Assembly (NCBI RefSeq): GCF_000226095.1 | Contig: NC_016477.1 | Coordinates: forward strand, 3,968,001-4,032,000 | Direction of reading: 5' to 3' | Origin: Thermothelomyces thermophilus ATCC 42464 | Lineage: Eukaryota > Ascomycota > Sordariomycetes > Sordariales > Chaetomiaceae | Length of the DNA stretch: 64,000 bases | Shown: one piece after another, positions 21,678 to 31,501 of the stretch | Layout: the number at the start of each line of letters is the position of its first letter | Position numbering within the stretch: position 1 is the first letter of the stretch | Notes under the pieces: model-generated | What the model was told of the DNA's origin: nothing | The model's database searches: none | Seen by the model: only the letters and a program-made list of their open reading frames with translations | Translations under genes and position numbers: made by a program

Positions 21678-24600
21678 CGCCTGTATAGCGGCAAGTGGTA
21701 GTGTAGTATAGGAGGAACTAGCGTAAGAGACCACTATACCGAGACCTCTTAGCAGAAATATAGGAAATCGCTATAATCTTTAGACGACGGTGGCAAGATA
21801 AGCGATTGTAGATAATAGCATAGTAGAAACAGCATAAAATGCTCGCACTAGTAGACAATGGAGTAGAGATAAACCTGATTTCGCTAATACTCGTAAATTA
21901 GCTATAGATACCCTAGAGAATAAAGTAGAAGCATAGTATAGTCAAAGGGCTATTTCCGATGTAATAGGTATATAGAGAGACTAAACCAATCGATATCACT
22001 ATGGTAAGGAAGACTATAGTAATTATATTTAGCATTATAGACATAGGCAACGATAAAGACATAATATTAAGGTTACTATAGTATAAAGATTATAACCTAG
22101 ACATTAGCTAGAAGAATAGTAGCTACCTATAACCCCGAACGGAGTTATATTCGACCAGCGAGATGGGGAGCGCGCAAGGATCGCAAGCAGACAATGCTTA
22201 GAGAAAGGCATGTCCTACGGATCCACTACAAGAGACGGACAGTGGCAGGCAGACCACTATAGACTCTGGAAGAAGCGGCATAACGACATCGATATCGCGA
22301 TAGGAGGAACGAGCTAAACCGCTAATAGCTATTCTCTCTATTAACGAATACGGAGTATTATAATTAGAGTAGTAGGTTAAGATAGGAGAAATCGCTAGTA
22401 TCGCTATAGACAGAACCAAGTTTATATACTATTAGAAAACTGAGAGACGAGACAAGACTAGGGAAGTACCGAAGGAATACGAAGGACACCTAGCATTCGA
22501 ACCGAAGTATCTAGAAGGATTACCGGAATACGGCCTATAGGATTACGAGATCAAGCTTAAGGAAGGAGCATAACTAAAGTTCTTTAAGATTTACTATACA
22601 AGCTAGACATAGAACGAAGAACTTAAGCGATATTTAGAGGAGAACCTTCGAAGAGGATATATCTACCTGTCGACATCGCTAGTAGGCTACCTAATCCTAT
22701 TTGTGCCTAAGAAAGATAGAAAGCTATAGTTATACGTTAACTATCGGCAACTTAACGAACAGACCGTGAAAAATCGATACCCGTTACCACTAATCTTACG
22801 GCTCCGAGATTAGTTAGCAGGAGCCTAATATTTTACGTGTCTTGACTTGCCATCGGCCTATAACTATATACAGATTAAAGAAGGTGACGAGTAGAAAACG
22901 GCCTTTAGGACACCCTATAGCCATTACAAGTATCTTATCATGCTATTCGGACTTATAAACGCGCTAGTAACGTTCTAAGCCCTAATTAATCAAGCTATCT
23001 AACCCTTTCTCGACAAATTTGCGGTATATTATCTTGACGATATACTTATCTTCTCTAAGACAATAGACGAACACCGGAAGTATATAAAAGTAGTACTAGA
23101 CGCGTTATATATATATAAGCTATTAGTTAACAAGGAAAAGAGCGAATTCTATATTAGGAAAATAGTATTTCTAGGATACGAGATATCCCTAGGACAAATT
23201 CAAATAGAACCTTTAAAGATTAAAGCTATTAAGAATTGGCTACGACCGACATTAGTTATAGAAGTACGAAGTTTCATCAGATTTGCAAACTTCTACTAGA
23301 TGTTCATTAGGAACTTTAGAGCGATCGTACGACCTTTGTACAAACTTACTAAGAAGAACGCTAAATTCCAATGGGAAGAGCGATACGAGCAAGCATTTAT
23401 ATAGATCTGCGACGCCATTACTAGGGACCTAGTACTAGTACTGCCAGACCCTAAGAAGCCATTCGAGGTAGAAACGGACGCTTCAGACTACGCTATCGGA
23501 GGACAATTAGAACAACGAGACGAACAAGGGAAGCTACATCCTATAGCTTTCTTTTCAAAGAAGCTTGATAGACCATGTCTTAATTATCCGATCTATGACA
23601 AGGAACTACTTGTAATTGTCGAAGCCTTTAAGGAATAGCAACTATACCTTAGTAGCATAATTAAACTAATATAAGTATATATAGATCACAAGAACCTATA
23701 ATACTTTATAACGACAAAGGAACTTAACGGACGACAAATACGATAGGCAGAATTCCTCGTAGAATTTAACTTCAAGATCTGCTATAAGAAGGGCAAAGAA
23801 AACGCATAAGCGGACATCTTAAGCTAACAAACAAATTATACGGAAGGACAAACAGAAACAATACTACTATTGTTTAAGGAACGAACAGACAGGACGCTAT
23901 ATCACGAAACGTAAATACCTATAGGAGATAATCTACTCGACTTGTTCCTAGAATGCTACGTAATCTTTTGAGAAGAAAGGATTAACGAGGTATAATATTA
24001 AGCAGCACCTAGACTAATAGTACCTAACGGAGTAGAAGAAAGAGATAGAAAACTCTAGTACCGAGGTAAAGCGTATATCTACGACAAAGATCAATAGCTA
24101 TAGATGATTCGAAAACTCTACGAGTCGAAACTCGGAGGATACAAAGGAGTTACAAAGACTATCGCACAAGTCAAGAAACACTATGACTTTCCATAGTTAA
24201 TGGTACAAGTTAAGGAAGTCGTACGGAGCTACGACATCTATAATCGAAGCAAAACGGCACGACACAAGCCATATAGGCTACTTTAGTCACTACTAATAGC
24301 TAATAAACTATAGAGTTTAGTTATGATAGACTTTATTACAAAGCTGCTAGAATCTAAGGATATAGCTACAGGAGTGACCTACGATAGTATTCTTACTATA
24401 GTAGATTGCCTAACTAAGTGGGTATATTTCTTTCCCTATAAGGAGTCCTAGACAGTAGAATAGTTAGCAGACGTGATCTATCGGCAAGCTACATCAGTGT
24501 ATGCTTGGCCGCAAGAATAGATCACCGACAGAGACACTAAGTTCGTATTAAAGTTCTAGCAAGCGTTAATACAACAATTAAGCATTAATAGCAAGCTATT

Positions 24601-25405
24601 AACGGCATATTACCTACAGACTGACGGACAGACAGAGCGACTAAACTAAGTTATTAAGTAGTATCTCCGTTCTTATGTTAACTACTAGTAAGACGACTAG
24701 GTCATACTATTGCCAATAGTATAACTCGCTTATAATACAATGCCAACAGAAACGACCAAAGTTATACCGTTCTTCGCGAACTATAGATATAAAGCAGACC
24801 TTAAGCAAGGACTAGAGGTCATAGTGCCAAGAGTAGTAGTCAAAGCAAAACAGATGTACATACTATATAAGAAGCTTAAAGAGGAACTCGAGTTTATTAA
24901 GACTAGAATGAAGAACTACTATGACAAACACAGGCTCGAGGGACTTTGCCTAGAGAGGGGAGACAAAGTCTACCTAATTATACGAAACCTGTAAACCAAA
25001 CGACCAAGCACGAAGCTAGACTTTAAGAAGGTCAGACCCTTCGTTATCAAAGAACAAATTTCGACATCTAACTACCGACTATCGTTACCGTCATCTATAT
25101 AATTACAGATAGATATTTTTCATATTTCACTCCTCGAACTAGTACCAAAAAACGCCAAGGTTGTTATACACATCGAAGTAGAAGACGAGGAAGAAGAATA
25201 GGACGTCAAAGAAATTCTAGATTTACGTATTATTAATAGGGAACTATAGTACCTGGTTAAATAGCTTGATTTTAGACTAGAAGACAACTTATAGGAACTA
25301 GTTAAGAATTTAAACTGCCCTAAGAAACTGGAACAGTTCTACCGGCAGAACCCGGATCGACCAAAGGCAAAACCGGGACAGAATCAAAGACGGCGCCCTA
25401 GTTAA
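21635..25405 (+). pseudogene. pol of element 2 (PR-RT-RH-IN-chromodomain)
   Basis: Read in the -1 frame from the slippery site (here AGGAAAC, RIP-changed from GGGAAAC). The protease D-N-G is at 21854-21862. RT has LFVPKKDRKL (about 22690) and RLDLPSAYN-like at about 22840, and an intact YLDD (23030-23041). RNase H has EVETDASDYAIGGQL (about 23465-23508). The integrase HHCC zone is about 24115-24260, the core MIDFITKLLE about 24324, ITDRDTKF about 24520 and TDGQTERLN about 24620. The chromodomain is at about 25180-25340, followed by QFYRQNPDR and stop TAA 25403-25405. RIP stops throughout. Confidence 0.88.
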
Positions 25406-25951
25406 TAACGTTAACGCCACCATTGAGCTGTACACCTAGAACCGCCCCTGATTCCTGCTGTCCCACCTCTTCCAATTCATCCAAAGACGCAAGACCCCGG
25501 CGAACCATCTCCGACCCTCGAGACAATAACGATCGCTTTTGACGACGAATACGGTCTAAACGAGCTAGAGATTCGTCCAGATGATGCTACGCTTTTGCTA
25601 ATAAATCGCGGTCGGCACGGAGAGCCTCTTTAGCATCTTATTCTAACTGGTCGAGGTGCTTTGATTCGTCTACAATGCGGGACACTATAGAAGTTAGTAT
25701 AGAAAAAATATACTAGCAAGGGAATACGGACAAGACGAGACCGGAACCCTAGAATCGTCGCACGACCTCCCGCGACAAACGTACTCGCCGTAATAAGAAG
25801 AACTCTCTATTATACGGCAGCAGAGGCCGCGAGAAAAACAATAAGAATAAGGCATTACTTTAAACCCTAGCTTATTAATAGCAGCAGCTAGGGCAATACG
25901 CTCCTCGGTCTTCACAGATCTTTTTATCGAACGCTTTACTATACGAGACAT
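25320..25951 (-). pseudogene. Antisense Zn2Cys6-like/coiled-coil gene of element 2
   Basis: The best-preserved exon 1 of this gene. It runs from ATG 25949-25951 with 73 codons free of stops. The basic N-terminus (SRIVKRSIKRSVK) is followed at residues 35 to 64 (25760-25849) by six positions spaced C-x2-C-x6-C-x8-C-x2-C-x6-C. Residues 38, 45 and 64 are Cys; 35, 54 and 57 are Tyr from TGY-to-TAY changes. A 47-nt intron (25685-25731) has a TACTAAC-like branch site and a TATAG acceptor. Its donor GTCCGT is unusual, but this splice joins VSS-L to SRIVDESKHLDQLE in frame. Exon 2 is a coiled coil (ALRADRDLLAKA, then RLDRIRRQKRSLLSRGSEMV and LASLDELEEV) and ends at TAG 25320-25322, 86 bp inside pol. 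Exon 2 carries a few TAG/TAA codons. Resembles a zinc-cluster regulator by spacing only. Confidence 0.7.
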
Positions 25952-26073
25952 GTTATTAGCAGTATATAGAGGAAAGAGGGAAACACGGGAGACAACTCAC
26001 TAAGGGTTATTAGCGCTATTTGAAACGGCCTAAGATAGGCTTTTAGGTTGAAAGCCTTGAAGGAGGGGCATCG

Positions 26074-26494
26074 TGTCACGGAAATATATATACAGGACGC
26101 CGCCTGAGCCGCCTCCCCCGACAGGCCAATAGGACAGCAGGCACAAATAGACCAATTAGGAAAGGATCACACTTGGCAAAGTGATCTATACACTATGGGA
26201 TCACTACCGCAGCCGTGATCCAGACGGCAAAGGATCACTAGGTAAAGAGTGATCTCAGGATTATATATATATATAGATAGTCACTCGTTATGGTGGACTC
26301 TGGGAGTTTACCAGTGGTAACAATCATAATTACAGTACTTATACTAAGCATTGCTGATTACTGTAAGAGATAACTCTAGTGTTATTGTGAACCCTTTGGC
26401 TTCACCGAATCCCTTAGACGACCTGCCTGCTCGTCACGCTCAACCTACCTCCGTCTGGACCCTTTTAGAAGAAGTCTGAGTTGGGTTCGTCACA
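26074..26494 (+). repeat. Element 2 3' LTR
   Basis: 421 bp, preceded by a purine-rich tract (AAGGAGGGGCATCG) serving as polypurine tract. U3 holds CCAAT at 26126-26130 and 26152-26156. A periodic hairpin array follows, then TATA at 26262-26275. The segment that mirrors the primer site is at 26313-26323. Less RIP-damaged than the 5' copy. Confidence 0.93.
26164..26254. promoter_or_regulatory. Six alternating GGATCAC/GTGATCC blocks at exact 17-bp steps
   Basis: Blocks begin at 26164, 26181, 26198, 26215, 26232 and 26249, alternating in orientation. They form three hairpins of 24 nt (7-bp arms, 10-nt loops) separated by 10 nt. They lie between the CCAAT boxes and the TATA tract of the LTR, so they may be binding sites for an activator or repressor of the element. 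The 5' LTR keeps the same layout with single-base RIP changes. Confidence 0.75.
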
Positions 26495-26499
26495 TACCC

Positions 26500-29400
26500 C
26501 CGGGCTTCGAAATACTACCTAGTTCACAAGCCTAAGGGCAAGGCGGCTATTCTAGTGGCCAAGCGCTTCCCGGTTGGCTAGTGGGACTATTTAGCGGAGG
26601 AGAACTGGTGTAAGGTAACCTTTCCGGCCCTAGGAGAGAGGGGGTTCGAGCTCTAGTCAGTCTATAATAATAAGGGGGAGCAGGCCCTCTTACAGAACCT
26701 GCTAGCCCTACCTTGGCCAACCTACCCCTTAGTTCTTACAGGTGACTTCAACCTCTACCACCCGGTCTAGGACCTATTTGATAGGCTTAGCCCGGGGGCC
26801 AGGGACCTCTTTAGCCTTATAGACTAGTAAGACCTCGACCTACGTACGCCCTATGGCCAGGTTACTAGGGCCCCCTAGGGGGACTAGCGCGGCCGGCCTT
26901 CTACGATAGACCTATTCTAGGCCTCGGCCAGGCTAGAAGCAACCTATAGGGATATCACGGAACGTAGGAAATCCGACCACTACCTACAGGCCCTAAATGT
27001 CTCCCTCTAGGGGACCAAAGGGCCTGTGCCGGCTAGTAAAGGGTAGGATTAGAAGAGCCTAGACAAGGAGGTCACATGGGCCGAGGCGGCCCACCTCTTA
27101 CTCTGGCTTGGTAGGTAGGTATCGGCCCCGGCCGGGCCTATTTTCCGGGGCCCGGAGGAGCTTCTATAGGCCTTTAACAGGCTTATAGAGGCCCTTGAGG
27201 AGATAGCTACGGTCTTGGCCCTGGCAAAGAAGGCTAGTACGGGCGGTAAACAAGCTCGATGGTAGACGAAGGAGGTTCGGGAGGCCCGGAAGAGGGCCAA
27301 GGAGGTAGAAAGGGCCTATAAAGGTACCCTAAGCCCCTATACGCAAGAGGCACTTCGGCAGGCCCTATAGGACCAGGCTAGGACCATTACGGCCGTAAAG
27401 ACTAAGAGCTAGAGAGCCACGTTACAGGAGGTAACTAACCGGCCGGACCTGCTATAGAGGCTAGAGAGGTAGGCAAGGCTATAAAGCTACCTACTAGTCG
27501 ACCCCCTAAAGCTTCCGGCCTTCGAAGGGGGGCTTACAACCTACTAACAGAAGGCTAGAGCACTGGCCAATAAGTTCTTTCCGAACCCGGAAGCAGACCT
27601 GTCAGATATCAATAACCTAGATCTAAACGACCACTAGGAGCCGAAGTTCGAAATAAGCTAGGAGGTTACGGTAGGCGAAGTCAAGGCAGTACTGGCTAGG
27701 GCAGCCCCGTAGAAAGCCCCGGGGGAGGACCTCCTCCCTATAGGCCTATTAAAGGCCTGTAGGCGGCCGCTCTACCGGATATTAGCCAAACTAGCCTCGG
27801 AGAGCCTTCGGCTTAGCTGTTTCCCGGCCCGGTTTAAAAGGGCTAAGACAGTAGTCCTCCGCAAGCCCGGCAAACCCCTACAGGCCTACTTTACCCTAGG
27901 TAGCTATAGGCCTATAGCGCTCCTACTAACGGTAGGCAAGGTGCTAGAGGCTATAATCGCCCGGAAGGTAACGGCCGTTACAGAGGCCTACGGGCTTCTA
28001 CTAGCCAAACAGATAGGTAACCAGGAATATAGGTCTATAGAACTAGCCATCCGGCTTATTACGGCTCAGGTCTAGGAGGCCTAGAGGTATAAGGCAGCCG
28101 CCTCCCTCTTACAGCTCGACATCTCAGGGGCTTTTGACACCGTTAACCATACCTGGCTACTAGCCACTTTATAGAGCCAGGGCTTCCCGAAGTGGTTAAT
28201 GGTCTAGGTCAGGGAGTGGCTACGAGATAGGGTGGCTATCCTTTACTTTGATGGCCAGGAAACAGAGGATATAGTAGTAAGGGCCGGGGTCCTATAGGGG
28301 TCACCCCTCTCCCCTATACTATTTATCCTTTATATAGCCTCCCTCTACTAGGCCATTCGCCAGGCCAGCCCTATGGTCAGTTTGATAGGCTTTGCCGATG
28401 ACACCAACCTCCTAGCCTTTGGGAGGGCCGAGGAGGCCTGTAATAGTTAGCTACGGAGGGCCTGGAAGGCCTGCCTCTAGTAGGCGAGGACCTAGGGTAT
28501 GGCTTTTGCCCTAGAGAAGTGCGAGCTTATTCACTTTAATAGGGGCTAGAAACAGTGGTCGCGACCGCTAGAGCTCTTACGGCCTAGAGGGGGTACTACT
28601 ACTATAGCCCTTTCGAAGTCGGCCAGATTCCTCGGGGTCTAGCTAGACCGGAGGCTATAGTAGGGCCCCTACTATGTAAAGGTAGCTAGGAAGTTAGAAA
28701 CCTAGGAGTTTGCCCTAACTAGGCTCGCTACGAAGACCTAGGGCCCTGGCCTCCTACGGGCCCGCAAGGTCTATACCAAGTATATCCGTAACGCCCTAGC
28801 CTATAGGGCCTCGAACTTCTACAAGCCTACTAAGCTAGGGGGTAAGCTAGAAGGCCCTGCTAGGGAACTATCGAAGGCCTAATATAGGGCCCTTCGAGTG
28901 GTTACCGGAGCTTATAAGGCTACCCCTATCTGGTGCCTCGAAACAGAAGCCTAGGTGCCGCCCCTTGACCTCTATCTTAACAAGAGGCTAGCCAACTTCG
29001 AAGCTAAACTTGACTAACCACTCTTACAGACCGGGGCAGGTCCGGGGGCCTCCTGGGTCCCTACAAGGGCTCTTATCTAATAGGCCTGCAATGGGCTAAG
29101 CTAGAGGTTCCGGAAGAGAAGGGCCAGGGCAAGGGGCTAGGAACCGAAGCCTATAGCCCTAGAGGTAGCAAGGTCAACGGTCTAGCAGTAGGTTTAGGAG
29201 GGCTGTAGAGGGGGTCGACCCCCCCTATAGACCCTATAAAGAAGGCCACGGGCTACGGAACTGGCCGTGTTAGCCAGCTAGAGCAACCGTTAGAGGGCCG
29301 ACTAAGCCGGCAGGAGGATATAGCGTGTATCAGACAAGGACCCTCCGCGCCTAGTTTTTACAGGGGAAGGCCTATAAAGGCACTAGGGCCTAACAAAGGC

Positions 29401-29640
29401 CCAGAGCTCCCTACTAGTACAGGCCCACACAGGGGCTATCGGCCTCTGTGACTTCCTATTTAGGGTTTAAGTCCCAAGGGTCAGTACCCCTTACTATGCC
29501 TATAGCCAGGGGAGGGAGACTGTTAAGTACCTGGTTGTTTGGTGCCCGAACCTACTAAGAAGCCAAACATGGGAGTCCTAGGAAATACGGTCGCAAAGGG
29601 ACCTAGACCTTGTTTTACAGGGTATAAGGGCCTGTAACCA
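26500..29640 (+). pseudogene. LINE ORF2: endonuclease, reverse transcriptase, C-terminal Cys/His region
   Basis: Picks up the endonuclease where element 2 cut it. TGDFNLYHPV (about 26739-26768) and KSDHY (about 26970) mark the EEP domain. RT follows: YRPIALLLTVGKVLEAIIA (about 27908-27962), QLDISGAFDTVNH (about 28110-28150), GSPLSPILFILYIASLY (about 28298-28350), and FADD at 28391-28402, intact with both catalytic Asp. The C-terminal region has LLVQAHTGAIGLCDFLFRV (about 29410-29470) and a Cys/His set ending in VVWCPNLL (about 29535), as in Tad1-group ORF2. There is no separate RNase H block that I can see. TAG codons replace Gln/Trp codons throughout. The reading stops at 29640, where element 3 begins, near the expected ORF2 end. 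Confidence 0.8.
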
Positions 29641-30068
29641 TGTCACGGAAATATGTATGTAGGACGCTGCCTAAGCCGCCTCCCTAACAGGCCAATAGGA
29701 CAGCAGGAATGATAGACCAATCAGGACAGGATCACACTTAGCAAGAAATGATCCTAGCAAAGGATCACTAGCTTATAATATAAGCTAGGTAAGCTAGTAC
29801 AGAGGATCACTATAACTATTAGTAATCCTAGGATTATATATATATATAGATAGTCACTCGTTATAATAAACTCTAGGAGTTCACTAGTAATAGTAACCTA
29901 TAATTATAGTACTTATACCAAGTATTGTTAACTACTATAAGAGATAACTCTAGTGTTGTTATAAACCCTTTAGCTTTACCAAATCCCTTAGACGACCTAT
30001 ACACTTGTCCCACTTAACCTACCTTTGTCTAAACCCTTTTAGAAGAAGTCTAAGTTAGGTTTGTTATA
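29641..30068 (+). repeat. Element 3 5' LTR and primer site
   Basis: 428 bp. The segment AGTAATAGTAA (29886-29896) pairs with the primer site TTGTTATTACT (30071-30081) at all 11 positions if G-U pairs count. U3 contains a palindrome AGCTTATAATATAAGCT and scattered GGATCAC blocks in place of the regular array of element 2. Confidence 0.9.
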
Positions 30069-30134
30069 CGTTGTTATTACTCCCTTTGTTCTATTATAGT
30101 TTAGGACGAAGGTGATTTTGACCTCGACATTGAT

Positions 30135-30988
30135 ATAGTTACTAACGTTACGGCCGAATAGCTGCTTACCTAGCTTGGTTAACTCTATTAGCGGATCTAG
30201 GAGTTGGACTAGAGAGACAAGGCTGCTCAAGCTCAGATCAAGGAACTCGAGAACGGCGAAAAGCACTCGTAGAAGCTGGTTAACGAGGCCTACGCCAAAA
30301 TCAAGGCACTCGAAGGCGCTAAAGTAAGCCGTATTAAGATCGAACTACCTAGCAAATATGGAGGAACTAAAGAGGATCTTGTAGGATTCCTAATAAACTT
30401 CTAATCTTACTTTTAGCTTAATGATAATAAGTTTCTGGACGATAAAGCTAAAGTCCTCTATATAGCTATAAGACTAGAAGGCAAGGTACTTAGATGGTTT
30501 AAGCCTATATAGAATGACTATCTTACTAAGGAAGATGAAGATAACTAAGATATATTTATATAGGTAGTCTTTCGATCCTATGACCATTTTAAAGAAGAGC
30601 TTTAGAAGGTTTTTAGTGATAAGGATAAGAAGATTTATATATAAGAAAGACTTGCTAGTCTCTAATAGACTAAGTTAGTAGCCTCCTATACTATATAGTT
30701 TAGATAAGATATACTTAAATCTTAGCTTAACGATAAAGCATTAATATAACTATTCTATAATGGCTTAAAGGAAAAGGTTAAAGACGAACTATATAAGTAT
30801 GACTAGCCTAAGACCCTAGATAAATATATCGTATAGGTCATTAGGATTAATGATTAACTCTATATATAAGAGTAGTAGAAACGAGGTTAGATAAATAGAA
30901 CCATAGTTAAGGCTAATGACAAGAAAAAACGAGTATACGTTAGTACCTTATATAAGATATATCCTAGAGCTATAGATATAGATATAGC
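30135..30988 (+). pseudogene. gag of element 3, 5' part
   Basis: Start codon ATA (ATG in the family). Covers the coiled-coil N-terminus (QARIKELENG-like) and most of the capsid; many Gln codons are TAG/TAA. It is cut at the ATAGC target duplication by element 4, 49 nt before the zinc knuckle. Confidence 0.8.
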
Positions 30989-31435
30989 TGTCACAGATAA
31001 GCATATAGACGGCCTGGCAGGCTACAGCCAGGACGCGGGACATTCTGACAGCCAATCACTTGACAGACCAATCAGAAGATTATTACTGCCAAGACCAAGG
31101 TCTTCACTAGTGATAATAACATGTCACCGTCGACAACGCGGAGTCACAGAGTAAAAGGAGAAATGGTACTAGTGATAACTACTAAAGAGGGACAGACAAT
31201 TATATATATATAGCTAGCTAGTCACTCGTTATAGTAGACTCTAGGAGTTTACTAGTAGTAACAATTATAATCATAGTATTTATACTAAGCATTGCTAATT
31301 ACTATAAGAGACAACTCTAATGTTATTATAAACCCTTTAGCTTTACCAAATCCCTTAGACAACCTGCCTACTCGTCACGCTTAATCTACCTCCGTCTAGA
31401 CCCTTTTAGAAGAAGTCTAAGTTAGGTTCGTCACA
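30989..31435 (+). repeat. Element 4 5' LTR
   Basis: 447 bp. CCAAT boxes at about 31052 and 31069, a nested inverted repeat around AAGACC-AA-GGTCTT, and TATA tract from 31201. AGTAGTAACAA (31254-31264) lies about 45 nt past the TATA tract and would be the 5' end of the transcript under self-priming. Confidence 0.93.
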
Positions 31436-31437
31436 CG

Positions 31438-31448
31438 TTGTTACTACT
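31438..31448 (+). promoter_or_regulatory. Self-priming primer-binding site of element 4
   Basis: TTGTTACTACT, two bases after the LTR, is the exact reverse complement of the LTR segment 31254-31264. No TGG-initiated tRNA primer site is present at this position in any of the seven elements. Confidence 0.75.
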
Positions 31449-31501
31449 CCCTTTGTTCTGTCATAGTTCAGAACGGAGGTAACCTCGACCTCGACATCGA
31501 C

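Larger units (their letters stand above)
18968..26494 (+). mobile_element. Ty3/gypsy chromodomain element 2 (complete, RIP-inactivated)
   Basis: 421-bp LTRs, TGTCACGG to CGTCACA, perfect TACCC target duplication, inserted in ORF2 of the LINE. Gag-pol is collinear with elements 1 and 3-7 (knuckle at +903, protease Asp at +2399, RT box at +3575 from the gag start). The 3' module after pol differs from elements 1, 3 and 5 and from 4 and 7. Its LTR middle section also differs. Confidence 0.94.
17166..29640 (+). mobile_element. Tad1-like LINE, split by element 2
   Basis: Non-LTR retrotransposon on the plus strand: about 17166-18967 and 26500-29640, joined across element 2 (target duplication TACCC at 18963-18967 and 26495-26499). 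It has ORF1 with CCHC knuckles, and ORF2 with endonuclease, RT and a C-terminal Cys/His region. It is clearly GC-richer than the flanking gypsy copies but still full of TAG codons. The 5' edge lies at the step in composition near 17165. The 3' end is not seen because element 3 begins at 29641. Confidence 0.85.

Noticed and set aside
22198-22419. Repeated 67- to 73-codon frames (also 34245, 40499, 47779, 57276, 62257)
   Set aside because: Shadow of the protease/RT linker in the opposite strand. Sense coding in that place is clear.
26164-26254. CRISPR-like regular repeats
   Set aside because: Heptamers alternate in orientation, the period is 17 bp, and they lie in an LTR of a fungal retrotransposon.
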